A DNA stretch of 7,089 bases, taken from JAICLL01 sp035252155 (GTDB lineage: Bacteria; Planctomycetota; Planctomycetia; Pirellulales; JAICIG01). This document shows positions 1 to 5,896 of this stretch, one piece after another. How positions within the stretch are numbered: position 1 is the first letter of the stretch; each line of letters starts with the position of its first letter. The stretch spans positions 1-7,089 of the forward strand of contig DATFDL010000407.1 of assembly GCA_035252155.1 (NCBI GenBank), read 5' to 3'. The position numbers and the translations under genes are program-made. Under the pieces are notes generated by a model, which was not told the origin of the DNA, did not search any database, and saw nothing but the letters and a program-made list of their open reading frames with translations.

Positions 1-121
1 GCCACGGAGGGCGTTCCCTACAGACCATTCGTGGCTAAATGCTTTAACCCTACAGCCATCCCTCTTCCATTTTTTTGTCCCAATTTCTTGCCTTCTCTTC
101 CGCCTGGACCTCGTGTAACCC
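1..121. other. Leading intergenic stretch before cbiX
   Basis: No gene is visible here. There is a possible small stem between bases 1-6 (GCCACG) and 30-35 (CGTGGC), and a pyrimidine-rich run around 60-105. Neither has the form of a clear terminator or promoter. No good Shine-Dalgarno sequence lies ahead of the ATG at 122; weak or absent Shine-Dalgarno sites are common in planctomycetes. Confidence 0.4.
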
Positions 122-904
122 ATGTCTCAGTTGAACGAAGCGCCCGGTCTGTTGATCGTCGGTCATGGCACGCGCGACCCGGCCGGCATTGCCGAGTTTC
201 AAGCGACGGTCGAGCGAATCGCCCGGCGGCTGCCGCACGCGATTGTCGAGGGCGGATTTTTGGAGCTGGCCGAACCGACGATCGCCTCCGCCTACGACCA
301 GATCGTCGAGCGCGGCGCACACCAAATCACCGCAGCCCCGCTGGTGCTGTTTGCCGCCGGGCACGCCAAGCAAGATATTCCGGCCGCCCTGGCCGCGGCC
401 GCCGCGAAGCAAGGCCGTCCGAAGCCGATCCAGTTGCCGCATCTGGGCTGTCATCCGGCCCTCGTTAAGTTGTCGGTGCAGCGGTTTGCCGATGCGGTCG
501 CCCAACAACAAGAGATCGCCGACTCGCAAACGCTTCTGTTAATGGTCGGCCGCGGCAGCACCGATGCCGAGGCCAATAGCGAAATGGCCCGCTTCGCGCG
601 GCTGCGATGGGAGGCCCGCCGCGTCGGTTGGTATGAAACCTGCTTTGCGGCCCTCACCGAACCTAGGCTCGATCGGGCGATCGCGCTGTGCGCCCGGCTG
701 CCGTTTCGCCGGGTTGTCGTGCAGCCGCATTTGCTCTTTCAGGGCGAATTACTCCGCGGCATCCGCCACACGATTGAGACGCAATCACGCCGCCGGCCCG
801 ATATCGAGTGGCTGCTGACGGAGCACCTGGGGCCAGACGAACTCTTGGTGGATGCGGTTGTGGAGCAGATGAGGGTTCGGGGTTCAGGGTTCAGGGTTCA
901 GTGA
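122..904 (+). CDS. cbiX: Sirohydrochlorin chelatase, long two-domain CbiX type
   Basis: This 260-residue protein resembles the class II chelatases CbiX/SirB, cytosolic enzymes that insert Co2+ (cobalamin pathway) or Fe2+ (siroheme) into sirohydrochlorin. The N-terminal half carries VGHGTRD with His15, FLELAEPT at 46-53, and PLVLFAAGHAKQDIP with His81; the two histidines match the known metal-binding pair. The C-terminal half repeats the fold in degenerate form: MVGRGSTDAEAN near 141-152 has Arg144 where the first half has His15, as is usual in long CbiX proteins, and QPHLLFQGELL near 201-211 holds His203. LGPDELLVDAVV near 236-247 is a typical end of the family. The last residues, about 251-260 (RVRGSGFRVQ), are encoded by GGGTTCA heptad repeats and are probably not ancestral. 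No other cobalamin or siroheme gene is in view, so the metal cannot be decided. The ATG at 122 places VGHG at the usual distance from the start. Confidence 0.9.
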   Translation: MSQLNEAPGLLIVGHGTRDPAGIAEFQATVERIARRLPHAIVEGGFLELAEPTIASAYDQIVERGAHQITAAPLVLFAAGHAKQDIPAALAAAAAKQGRPKPIQLPHLGCHPALVKLSVQRFADAVAQQQEIADSQTLLLMVGRGSTDAEANSEMARFARLRWEARRVGWYETCFAALTEPRLDRAIALCARLPFRRVVVQPHLLFQGELLRGIRHTIETQSRRRPDIEWLLTEHLGPDELLVDAVVEQMRVRGSGFRVQ

Positions 905-1013
905 CGGCCTACGGCCTTTTTTTCGTGCGGCATAACATCTGTAAAGGCCGCTGGCGCAAGCGAGCCAGCATTCACCAAAATGTTGAACCCTGAACCCTGA
1001 ACCCTGAACCCTC
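872..1013. repeat. Inverted-repeat element with GGGTTCA heptad arms
   Basis: The left arm at 872-901 is about four copies of the 7-base unit GGGTTCA, the first slightly altered (GGGTTCG). The right arm at 984-1013 is about four copies of the reverse complement, TGAACCC. The arms pair over about 29 bases with few mismatches and enclose about 82 bases. The inner part holds its own pairings: CGGCCTTT at 912-919 with AAAGGCCG at 943-950, and GCTGGC at 950-955 with GCCAGC at 964-969. Heptad-bounded spacers of this kind recur between planctomycete genes as far as I recall; whether this one is mobile is not known. It overlaps the 3' end of cbiX and supplies its last codons and stop. Confidence 0.75.
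906..923 (+). terminator. Possible weak rho-independent terminator after cbiX
   Basis: GGCC at 906-909 and GGCC at 913-916 form a 4-bp GC stem with a TAC loop, followed directly by seven T residues (917-923), two bases after the cbiX stop. The T-tract is convincing but the stem is short. An alternative pairing uses 912-919 with 943-950. Confidence 0.4.
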
Positions 1014-1107
1014 GCCCTGACCTTGCCTTACCCGGCTTTTGCGTATATCATCCGTTTAAGTCGTTGACTATTGAGCAGTTATGCCTTTTCAGGGCGACCA
1101 TCGGCAC

Positions 1108-1114
1108 AAGGGAG
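1108..1114 (+). promoter_or_regulatory. Ribosome binding site that decides the prc start
   Basis: The purine run AAGGGAG ends four bases before the ATG at 1119. It supports that start over the in-frame TTG at 1071, which has no such sequence. Confidence 0.6.
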
Positions 1115-1118
1115 TCTC

Positions 1119-3296
1119 ATGATTCGTTCGCTGTTCCGCCTGCACCGTCTGCGTTCGCGATATGTTCCCTGGCTTTTGACCGCCTTGGTGGTTTTCGCGG
1201 TGCAGGCGTCGCTGGCAGAGCTCAGCAGCCCCACGGCCAGCGATCGGAGCATCACGGTTTCGGTGGTCGATCTGATGCGGCGGCAGCATCTCTCGCGGCA
1301 TCCGCTCGACGACGAAATCGCCCAGCGCACGGCCAAGGGCTTTATCAAGATGCTCGACCCGACCAAGTACTACTTCTACCAGTCGGACGTCGACTCGTTT
1401 CTGGCCAAGCAGAACGACTTGGACGAAAAGCTCAAAAGCGGCGACACCAGTTTCTCGTACACCGTGTTCAACACGCTGCTCAAGCGGATCGACGAGCGGG
1501 TCAAGCTGGTCGACGAGCTGCTGGCCGCCCAGCACGACTTCACGGTCGATGAAGAGCTGGTCATCGATTCCGACGCCGCCGAGTGGCCCAAGGACGAAGC
1601 CGAAGCCCGTGATCTGTGGCGCAAGCGAATCAAGTATGACCTGCTGTTCCTGAAGGCCGACCAGGCCAAGACCGAAGGTTCTTCGGGCGACGATTCGACC
1701 GACGACGATCGAACGAGCCGCGACTCGAAAGGCAAAGACCAAGACCCGGTCGCGCGGTTGTCGCGCCGTTACCACAGCTTCGCCAAGCGGATGCACCAGA
1801 CCGATCACGAAGAGCTGTTGGAGATGTATCTGACCAGCCTGACGCAGTCGTACGACCCGCACAGCACCTACATGTCGGCCAAGTCGGAGGAGAATTTCGA
1901 GATTCTGATGCGGTTGAACCTCGAGGGCATCGGGGCCTCGTTGCAGTTCGACGACGGCTACACCGTGGTCAAAGAGCTGATCCCTGGCGGGGCGGCCGAA
2001 AAAGACGGCCGGCTCAAGCCCGAAGACCGCATTGTGGGAGTCGGCCAGGGCGAAGACGGCGAAATTATCGACACCGTCGATATGAAGCTTTCCGACGTGG
2101 TCGACAAGATCCGCGGTAAGCGCGGCACCACGGTGCGGCTGGAGGTAATCCCGACGGGCAAGAATGATCGAATGATCTACAATATCGTCCGCGAGCAGAT
2201 CAAGCTGAGCGACAGCGAAGCCCGCGGCCGGATCGTCGAGCGCACGCGCCAAGGCCGCGCCTTCCGGCTCGGCGTGATCGACCTGCCCAGCTTCTATATG
2301 GACATGGAGGCGGCGCGGCGCGGCGTGCCCGACTACAAGAGCACCACGCGCGACGTGAAGCTGCTGCTGCGCGATTTCAAAAAGAAGCAGGTCGACGCGG
2401 TGGTGCTCGATTTGCGCCGCAACGGCGGCGGCTCGCTACTCGAAGCCGAGGGCGTGACCGGCCTGTTCATCGACGAAGGACCGATCGTGCAGGTGAAGGA
2501 CATGAACGACCACGTCGAGCACCAGGACGACGCCGAGCCGGGCACCGAGTGGGACGGACCGCTGGTGGTGCTCACCAGCCGCTTTAGCGCCAGCGCCAGC
2601 GAAATTTTTGCCGGGGCGATCCAAGACTACCAGCGCGGCCTGATCGTCGGTGACAAGACGACGCACGGCAAAGGCACCGTGCAGAGCCTGCTCGATCTCG
2701 GCGCGCGGCTCTTCCGCGTGACGATGAACACGCCCAAGCTGGGTGCGCTGAAGATCACGATGCAGCAGTTCTATCGGCCCGATGGCGACAGCACGCAAAA
2801 CCGCGGCGTGGTGTCCGACGTGGAGCTGCCCTCGATGAGCAACGAATTGAAGGGCGTTGGCGAGGCGGAGCTCGACTACGCGATGGCCTTCGACCGCGTC
2901 GAACCGGTGCCGCACGAGCGTCTGGGGCTGGTCAACAAGGAGATGGTGTCACGGCTCGACAAAAAATCGACCGCCCGGCGTGAGCTTTCCGACGGTTTTA
3001 AGCTGTTGCTGCGGAACATCGACCGCTACCGCCAGCAGAAGAGCCGCAAGACCGTCTCATTGAACGAGGCGAAGTTCATGGCCGAGCGGGCCGAGCTGAA
3101 TGCCGAGAAGGAAGAAGAAAAAGAGCTCGAAGACCTGAACCACAGCAAGCACACGGTGTTTGACACCACCTCGCCCAAGTCGTTCTACAACCAGGAAGTG
3201 CTCGAGATCACGCTCGACTACCTCGAGATGATGAAGCTCGCCGGGGCCGATTCGCAGCGCGGCCTGACCGTCGGCCGCACCAGCCGGGCCGACTGA
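1119..3296 (+). CDS. prc: Carboxy-terminal processing protease Prc/Tsp (peptidase family S41A)
   Basis: This 725-residue exported serine protease resembles E. coli Prc (682 aa), which degrades or trims envelope proteins from their C-termini. Residues 1-33 form a signal peptide: an arginine-rich start, a hydrophobic core (VPWLLTALVVFAV), and likely cleavage after Ser-Leu-Ala33. Next come the N-terminal Tsp region with an acidic low-complexity insert (about 185-210), a PDZ domain (about 266-344; LEGIGASLQFDDGYTVV), the S41 core with VLDLRRNGGGSL, the nucleophile motif SRFSASASEIFAGA (Ser492 by comparison with Ser452 of E. coli), and VGDKTTHGKGTVQ with general base Lys518. The charged C-terminal part (about 600-725) fits the family's DUF3340 region. 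I chose the ATG at 1119 because AAGGGAG lies at 1108-1114 and the signal peptide starts there; the TTG at 1071 would add 16 unlikely residues. TTGCCT (1023) and TATATC (1044), 15 bases apart, are a poor promoter candidate. Confidence 0.95.
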   Translation: MIRSLFRLHRLRSRYVPWLLTALVVFAVQASLAELSSPTASDRSITVSVVDLMRRQHLSRHPLDDEIAQRTAKGFIKMLDPTKYYFYQSDVDSFLAKQNDLDEKLKSGDTSFSYTVFNTLLKRIDERVKLVDELLAAQHDFTVDEELVIDSDAAEWPKDEAEARDLWRKRIKYDLLFLKADQAKTEGSSGDDSTDDDRTSRDSKGKDQDPVARLSRRYHSFAKRMHQTDHEELLEMYLTSLTQSYDPHSTYMSAKSEENFEILMRLNLEGIGASLQFDDGYTVVKELIPGGAAEKDGRLKPEDRIVGVGQGEDGEIIDTVDMKLSDVVDKIRGKRGTTVRLEVIPTGKNDRMIYNIVREQIKLSDSEARGRIVERTRQGRAFRLGVIDLPSFYMDMEAARRGVPDYKSTTRDVKLLLRDFKKKQVDAVVLDLRRNGGGSLLEAEGVTGLFIDEGPIVQVKDMNDHVEHQDDAEPGTEWDGPLVVLTSRFSASASEIFAGAIQDYQRGLIVGDKTTHGKGTVQSLLDLGARLFRVTMNTPKLGALKITMQQFYRPDGDSTQNRGVVSDVELPSMSNELKGVGEAELDYAMAFDRVEPVPHERLGLVNKEMVSRLDKKSTARRELSDGFKLLLRNIDRYRQQKSRKTVSLNEAKFMAERAELNAEKEEEKELEDLNHSKHTVFDTTSPKSFYNQEVLEITLDYLEMMKLAGADSQRGLTVGRTSRAD

Positions 3297-3300
3297 GCGT

Positions 3301-3318
3301 CGAAGGCCTGAGCCTTCG
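3301..3318 (+). terminator. Hairpin just after prc, possible terminator without T-tract
   Basis: CGAAGGC (3301-3307) and GCCTTCG (3312-3318) form a perfect 7-bp stem with a CTGA loop, four bases after the prc stop. No T-run follows, so it is not a standard intrinsic terminator. It could protect the mRNA 3' end or act with Rho. Confidence 0.35.
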
Positions 3319-3385
3319 CGAGAGGCGTTGAAGATCGCGGATTTGGCTCAAGACCATCGACAGCCGACACCGGCGCGGTGCAGCC

Positions 3386-3464
3386 GTGAGGTTCTTGCGA
3401 GTCGCGCCTGTGTGCCTCATGCTGGTGGCATGGCAAAGCGGTAACGGCGCTAAAAGCTCTCGAT
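3386..3464 (+). pseudogene. Signal-peptide-like N-terminal fragment, out of frame with the LRR gene
   Basis: A GTG at 3386 opens a frame reading RFLRVAPVCLMLVAWQSGNG, a short basic start followed by a hydrophobic stretch, as in a secretion signal. This frame is unrelated afterwards and stops at 3557-3559. The frame of the downstream leucine-rich repeats is open back to 3390 and reads AVTALKALDARVRY from about 3441, a sequence like the usual start of the mature part in planctomycete LRR proteins, but it has no ATG, GTG or TTG before 3525. A one-base shift between about 3430 and 3465 would join signal peptide and mature part. I infer a frameshift mutation or a sequencing error. Alternatively the hydrophobic stretch is chance. 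Confidence 0.4.
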
Positions 3465-3524
3465 GCGCGCGTCCGGTACGCGGAAGCGAAGCCGGCGGCG
3501 AGCGAAGCGTCGCTGACGGCGTTC

Positions 3525-3872
3525 TTGCGGCGCTGGTTGCCATCGGATTACTTCGATGAGGTACGAGAAGTCGGGCTTCGCGGCGGCCACATCAACGACT
3601 CCGAATTGGCCCATCTGCAAGCGCTGACGGGCCTGCGAACGCTTTGGCTCGACGGCACACCGATTACGGACGAGGGGCTGCTGCACCTCGAAGGCTTAAC
3701 AGGCATTGAAGACCTTGGCGTCAAGGGTACTCAGATCACCGAGGCTGGGCTCATCAACCTCACGCGGCTGACAGGGCTTCGACGGCTTGATCTCCGCGAG
3801 ACGCAAGTCACCAAGGCTGTTGCGGCACGGCTCCAGATGGCCCTGCCCAACTGCCGGATTTATGGACCGTGA
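3525..3872 (+). CDS. Small leucine-rich repeat protein, probably N-terminally frameshifted
   Basis: This is a 115-residue frame with four successive leucine-rich repeats of about 24 residues (near 12-33, 34-57, 58-81 and 82-105). The clearest units are LTGLRTLWLDGTPITDEGL and LTGIEDLGVKGTQITEAGL. It ends in ALPNCRIYGP, similar to the ALPNCKI-type end common in planctomycete LRR proteins. Such proteins are usually exported and probably bind other proteins; the partner is unknown. The only start codon in this frame is the TTG at 3525, yet plausible LRR-protein sequence (AVTALKALDARVRY) continues upstream in frame. The true product therefore probably began in the other frame at 3386 with a signal peptide. 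As it stands, the protein would lack a secretion signal. It may be a recent pseudogene or be affected by an assembly error. It lies 228 bases after prc on the same strand and shows no sign of a shared function. Confidence 0.7.
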   Translation: MRRWLPSDYFDEVREVGLRGGHINDSELAHLQALTGLRTLWLDGTPITDEGLLHLEGLTGIEDLGVKGTQITEAGLINLTRLTGLRRLDLRETQVTKAVAARLQMALPNCRIYGP

Positions 3873-3930
3873 ACAGAGTGCCCTAGTCGGTTTCATGATC
3901 AGTGGCCATAGGCGGCTGTCGGTCCCGTCA

Positions 3931-3946
3931 TCCCGGTGCGCCGGGA
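3931..3946. terminator. Hairpin downstream of the LRR gene
   Basis: TCCCGG and CCGGGA pair around a TGCG loop. An alternative stem uses GGTCCCG at 3921-3927 with CGGGACC at 3942-3948. It lies about 60 bases after the LRR stop and has no T-tract, so a terminator role is only possible. Confidence 0.25.
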
Positions 3947-4317
3947 CCGCGACGGCTTTGGCGCTTGGCCGCAGGGGGTGCACGTCGCAATTGGCGATTG
4001 CCCGATCACGGCCGCCCGACGCGCGTAGCCCGGTACGGGCGTCTTTCGCTAGCCCAGTGCGCAGCGCATCGGAACCCTGGAATGCCGGTCTCCAACAATC
4101 AAGTTGTCTGCCCCAACGGGGGCGCCAATCCACGCGAAGACCCTCGTGGCGACGACGCATCCATCCGGCTTTAGCCCGACGTTGTTGCGATACAGCAGCC
4201 CCGATGAACGGGGCACAAAGTATCCTCACCGGCGTGACTGCTGCCATGCCTTCGGCTTGGCCGGAGGTTGCTGACGTTGGCCGTCTACAGTCGCGCCTGT
4301 GCCCCGCCCCCTTCGTC

Positions 4318-4348
4318 GTCGTCTGCCCCGCGTCGCGGGCAAGACGAC
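4318..4348. repeat. Imperfect GC-rich stem-loop followed by an A-run
   Basis: GTCGTCT at 4318-4324 pairs with AGACGAC at 4342-4348. Inside, GCCC at 4325-4328 pairs with GGGC at 4337-4340, with GC/GC pairs continuing inward past one bulged C. Eight A residues follow from 4352. It is not a terminator on either strand because no T-tract lies 3' of the stem. Function unknown. Confidence 0.4.
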
Positions 4349-4402
4349 ATGAAAAAAAAGGGACCGCGAGGATGCCGAGTTTTAGACGGCCAGCGTGAAA
4401 CT

Positions 4403-4421
4403 CCCTCGGCGGGGCCGAGGG
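4403..4421. repeat. Perfect 8-bp hairpin in gene-free stretch
   Basis: CCCTCGGC (4403-4410) and GCCGAGGG (4414-4421) form a perfect stem with a GGG loop. No T-tract follows on either strand. It could be a remnant of an intergenic palindromic repeat. Confidence 0.4.
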
Positions 4422-4669
4422 CATGTTGCGCCGTGTGGCCAAGCCGCGGCGCGCCGACGCAAGGCGGAAGCCGCCACGGTAGCTCCGATCCCGGCGCAGC
4501 CGGACGACGCAGGTTTGCGCCCTCGATGACCGGCCCTCCGCGCGATCAGTACCGCCTCGTTCCTCTCCACTCTCGCGCACGGGCCGTTTACAATGAGGCC
4601 GCCTTCGCCAGCGTATCATAACGACTGCACACGCATGGTCCTCATCTTTGCCAACCTGTGAGAGACGCC

Positions 4670-5581
4670 ATGAAGGGGCGAACCATTCGCTTATATCTTG
4701 TCGACGGAACCCCGACGGGCATTCTTACCGCCGAGATCATCAATTGGACCGGTAAGATCATCGTGGCGCCGCGGACGCAGTTGGCCGAGGTTGCCAGGCG
4801 CGAGGAGGTGCGGCGCACGGGCATTTATTGCCTGATTGGCGCCGATCCAGACCAGCCGGACCAAGACCGCGTGTACATCGGCGAAGGCGACAATGTGCTG
4901 AAACGCCTGCTGTCGCACGATAAGGATGAGTCGAAAGATTTTTGGACGCGCACCGCGGTCGTCATCAGCAAGGATGACAACATCACCAAATCGCATGGCC
5001 GCTACTTGGAGACTCGCTTTATCACGTTGGCGATCCAGGCGGGTCGCGCCGCGGTCGCCAACGGCACCAATCCAGAGGCAACGCTTTTGCCCGAACCCGA
5101 CGTCGCCGACATGGAATACTTTCTCGCCCAAGTCCAAATGACGTTTCCCGTGCTGGGAATGACGTTCCTGCAACCGAAGGTTATCGTCGACCGAACGCGT
5201 CCGCCTGGCGAATCGCCTCGTTTCGTGATGAAGGAGGGAGACAAGCAAGCGACCGCGATTGAGTCGGGCGACGAGTTCATTGTGTTGGCCGGGTCGCCGG
5301 CGCGCAAGGCCGGCGTACCGAGCTGGATGAGCTACCGCGGGCGGCGAGACGCACTGGTCGCATCGGGCAAGCTGGTTGATAGCAACGATCCGGCGTACTA
5401 CACCTTCGCCGAAGACGTTTCGTTCGCCAGCCCCAGCGCCGCAGCCGCCGTGGTGGCCGCCGGCAACCGCAACGGCCGAACCTATTGGCGGGTCGAAGGA
5501 TCGAACCAGACCTACGCGGAATGGCACGAGGCGCAATTGCCGAATGCAGAGGCCATCGGTCCGCCGGTCGGCTCGGCGTAA
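4670..5581 (+). CDS. GIY-YIG nuclease-fold protein with C-terminal DUF4357-like domain
   Basis: This is a 303-residue protein. After an N-terminal module (1-45; TIRLYLVDGTPTGILTAEI) comes a GIY-YIG domain: TGIYCLIG with GIY at 51-53, RVYIGEGDN with YIG at 69-71, Arg79 in LKRLLSHDK, and Glu114 in HGRYLETRF. These match the conserved tyrosines, arginine and metal-binding glutamate of GIY-YIG endonucleases, so the site looks intact. The C-terminal part (about 222-287; SYRGRRDALVASGKL, then SPSAAAAVVAAGNRNGRTYW) resembles DUF4357, a domain often found after GIY-YIG in such stand-alone proteins. The substrate is unknown; DNA cleavage is a fold-based inference. I chose the ATG at 4670, preceded by GAGAG at 4660-4664, over the GTG at 4658. 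No methylase, helicase or restriction subunit lies beside it, so a role in restriction or defence cannot be argued from context. It appears to be a single-gene unit. Confidence 0.88.
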   Translation: MKGRTIRLYLVDGTPTGILTAEIINWTGKIIVAPRTQLAEVARREEVRRTGIYCLIGADPDQPDQDRVYIGEGDNVLKRLLSHDKDESKDFWTRTAVVISKDDNITKSHGRYLETRFITLAIQAGRAAVANGTNPEATLLPEPDVADMEYFLAQVQMTFPVLGMTFLQPKVIVDRTRPPGESPRFVMKEGDKQATAIESGDEFIVLAGSPARKAGVPSWMSYRGRRDALVASGKLVDSNDPAYYTFAEDVSFASPSAAAAVVAAGNRNGRTYWRVEGSNQTYAEWHEAQLPNAEAIGPPVGSA

Positions 5582-5655
5582 TGGCCACGCTGCTGGCGCT
5601 TGGGTGATTCGCGAGCGAGCCGATGCCACTCGACGGCAAGGTAGTTTTCGCCGCC

Positions 5656-5855
5656 GCCCGCCACGACCCGAGCTTGTCTCGGTCGGGCGATGATTGGACG
5701 CTAGTGGGCTCCCTCTCGCAAATACCCCTTTCGTTTTCCTCCCGCCCCGCCGCGAAGCGGCGGGGCGGGAGGAAAACGAAGAAAGACAGAGGTGAGGGCG
5801 GCGTTTCTAGCGTCCAATCATCGCCCCACCGGCACGAGGCCAGGATGGTGGCGGC
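5656..5855. repeat. Palindromic element, left copy (REP/BIME- or MITE-like)
   Basis: This is a ~200-bp nested palindrome. The two ends form imperfect inverted repeats of about 49 bases. Their inner 20 bases, ending in GATTGGACGCTAG at 5704 and resuming at CTAGCGTCCAATC (5807), pair perfectly. Between them lie 102 bases containing a perfect 24-bp hairpin (5730-5753 with 5757-5780, GAA loop). The left arm also folds on itself (CGACCCGAG-CTTGT-CTCGGTCG, 5664 onward). A second copy lies at 6820-7021 in the same orientation, on the other side of the transposase-like gene. The inner hairpin reads TTTTCC-stem-GGAAAA on both strands, the opposite of an intrinsic terminator. By position it is a candidate substrate of the neighbouring transposase. 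Confidence 0.85.
5730..5780. repeat. Perfect 24-bp hairpin inside the left palindromic element
   Basis: Bases 5730-5753 and 5757-5780 are exact reverse complements around a GAA loop. The stem is GC-only near the loop and TTTTCC/GGAAAA near its base. The right element has a hairpin at the same place with a different stem sequence. Confidence 0.9.
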
Positions 5856-5896
5856 GCCGGCTCGCCGGGCCGTACGAAAGAATTCGGCGCGTCGCG

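Larger units (their letters stand above)
3873..4657. other. Gene-free stretch with several hairpins
   Basis: About 785 bases lie between the LRR gene and the GIY-YIG gene. The open frames on both strands here are rich in Arg, Pro, Ser and Ala, show no domain pattern, and look like products of high GC content. Several short perfect palindromes are present: TCCCGG-TGCG-CCGGGA at 3931-3946, GCAAT/ATTGC at 3987-4001, GCCCG-GTA-CGGGC at 4028-4040, a GCCCCG/CGGGGC hairpin at 4198-4214, a longer imperfect stem at 4318-4348, and an 8-bp stem at 4403-4421. The density suggests decayed intergenic repeats, but I cannot name a family. Confidence 0.5.
5582..5896. other. Spacer between GIY-YIG gene and transposase-like gene
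   Basis: This 315-base spacer contains no gene. Most of it (5656-5855) is the left copy of the palindromic element described separately. The remaining parts, 5582-5655 and 5856-5896, hold nothing I recognise apart from a small CCGG/CCGG stem at 5857-5868. Confidence 0.6.

Noticed and set aside
872..1013. Heptad repeats as a CRISPR array
   Set aside because: The 7-base units are directly adjacent with no spacers and occur as an inverted pair.
1071..1118. TTG at 1071 as the start of prc
   Set aside because: The ATG at 1119 has a good ribosome binding site and begins a proper signal peptide; the longer form would bury the signal peptide.
1089..2252. Long open frame of 387 codons on the minus strand inside prc
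   Set aside because: It is antisense to a clear S41 protease with intact motifs. Its sequence shows no domain, and long antisense frames are expected from third-position GC bias.
3787..4398. Open frame of 203 codons on the plus strand after the LRR gene
   Set aside because: It overlaps the LRR gene in another frame, and its composition (many Arg, Ser, Pro, Ala) looks like noise in GC-rich DNA.
3696..4619. Open frame of 307 codons on the minus strand across the gene-free stretch
   Set aside because: It is rich in Arg, Gly, Ala and Pro without motifs, runs into the LRR gene on the opposite strand, and lacks a plausible start signal.
4587..4619. TTTACA and TATCAT as a promoter for the GIY-YIG gene
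   Set aside because: The boxes are 21 bases apart, too far for a standard sigma-70 promoter, and no better pair was found.
4268..4621. Open frame of 117 codons including an ATG followed by a Lys run at 4349
   Set aside because: There is no domain pattern, the composition is GC-driven, and the frame reads straight through two hairpins.
4691..5629. Open frame of 312 codons on the minus strand under the GIY-YIG gene
   Set aside because: It is the antisense shadow of a gene with recognisable catalytic motifs.
5730..5780. Reading the inner hairpins as intrinsic terminators
   Set aside because: The T-run is on the 5' side of the stem and the A-run on the 3' side on both strands, the reverse of what intrinsic termination needs.
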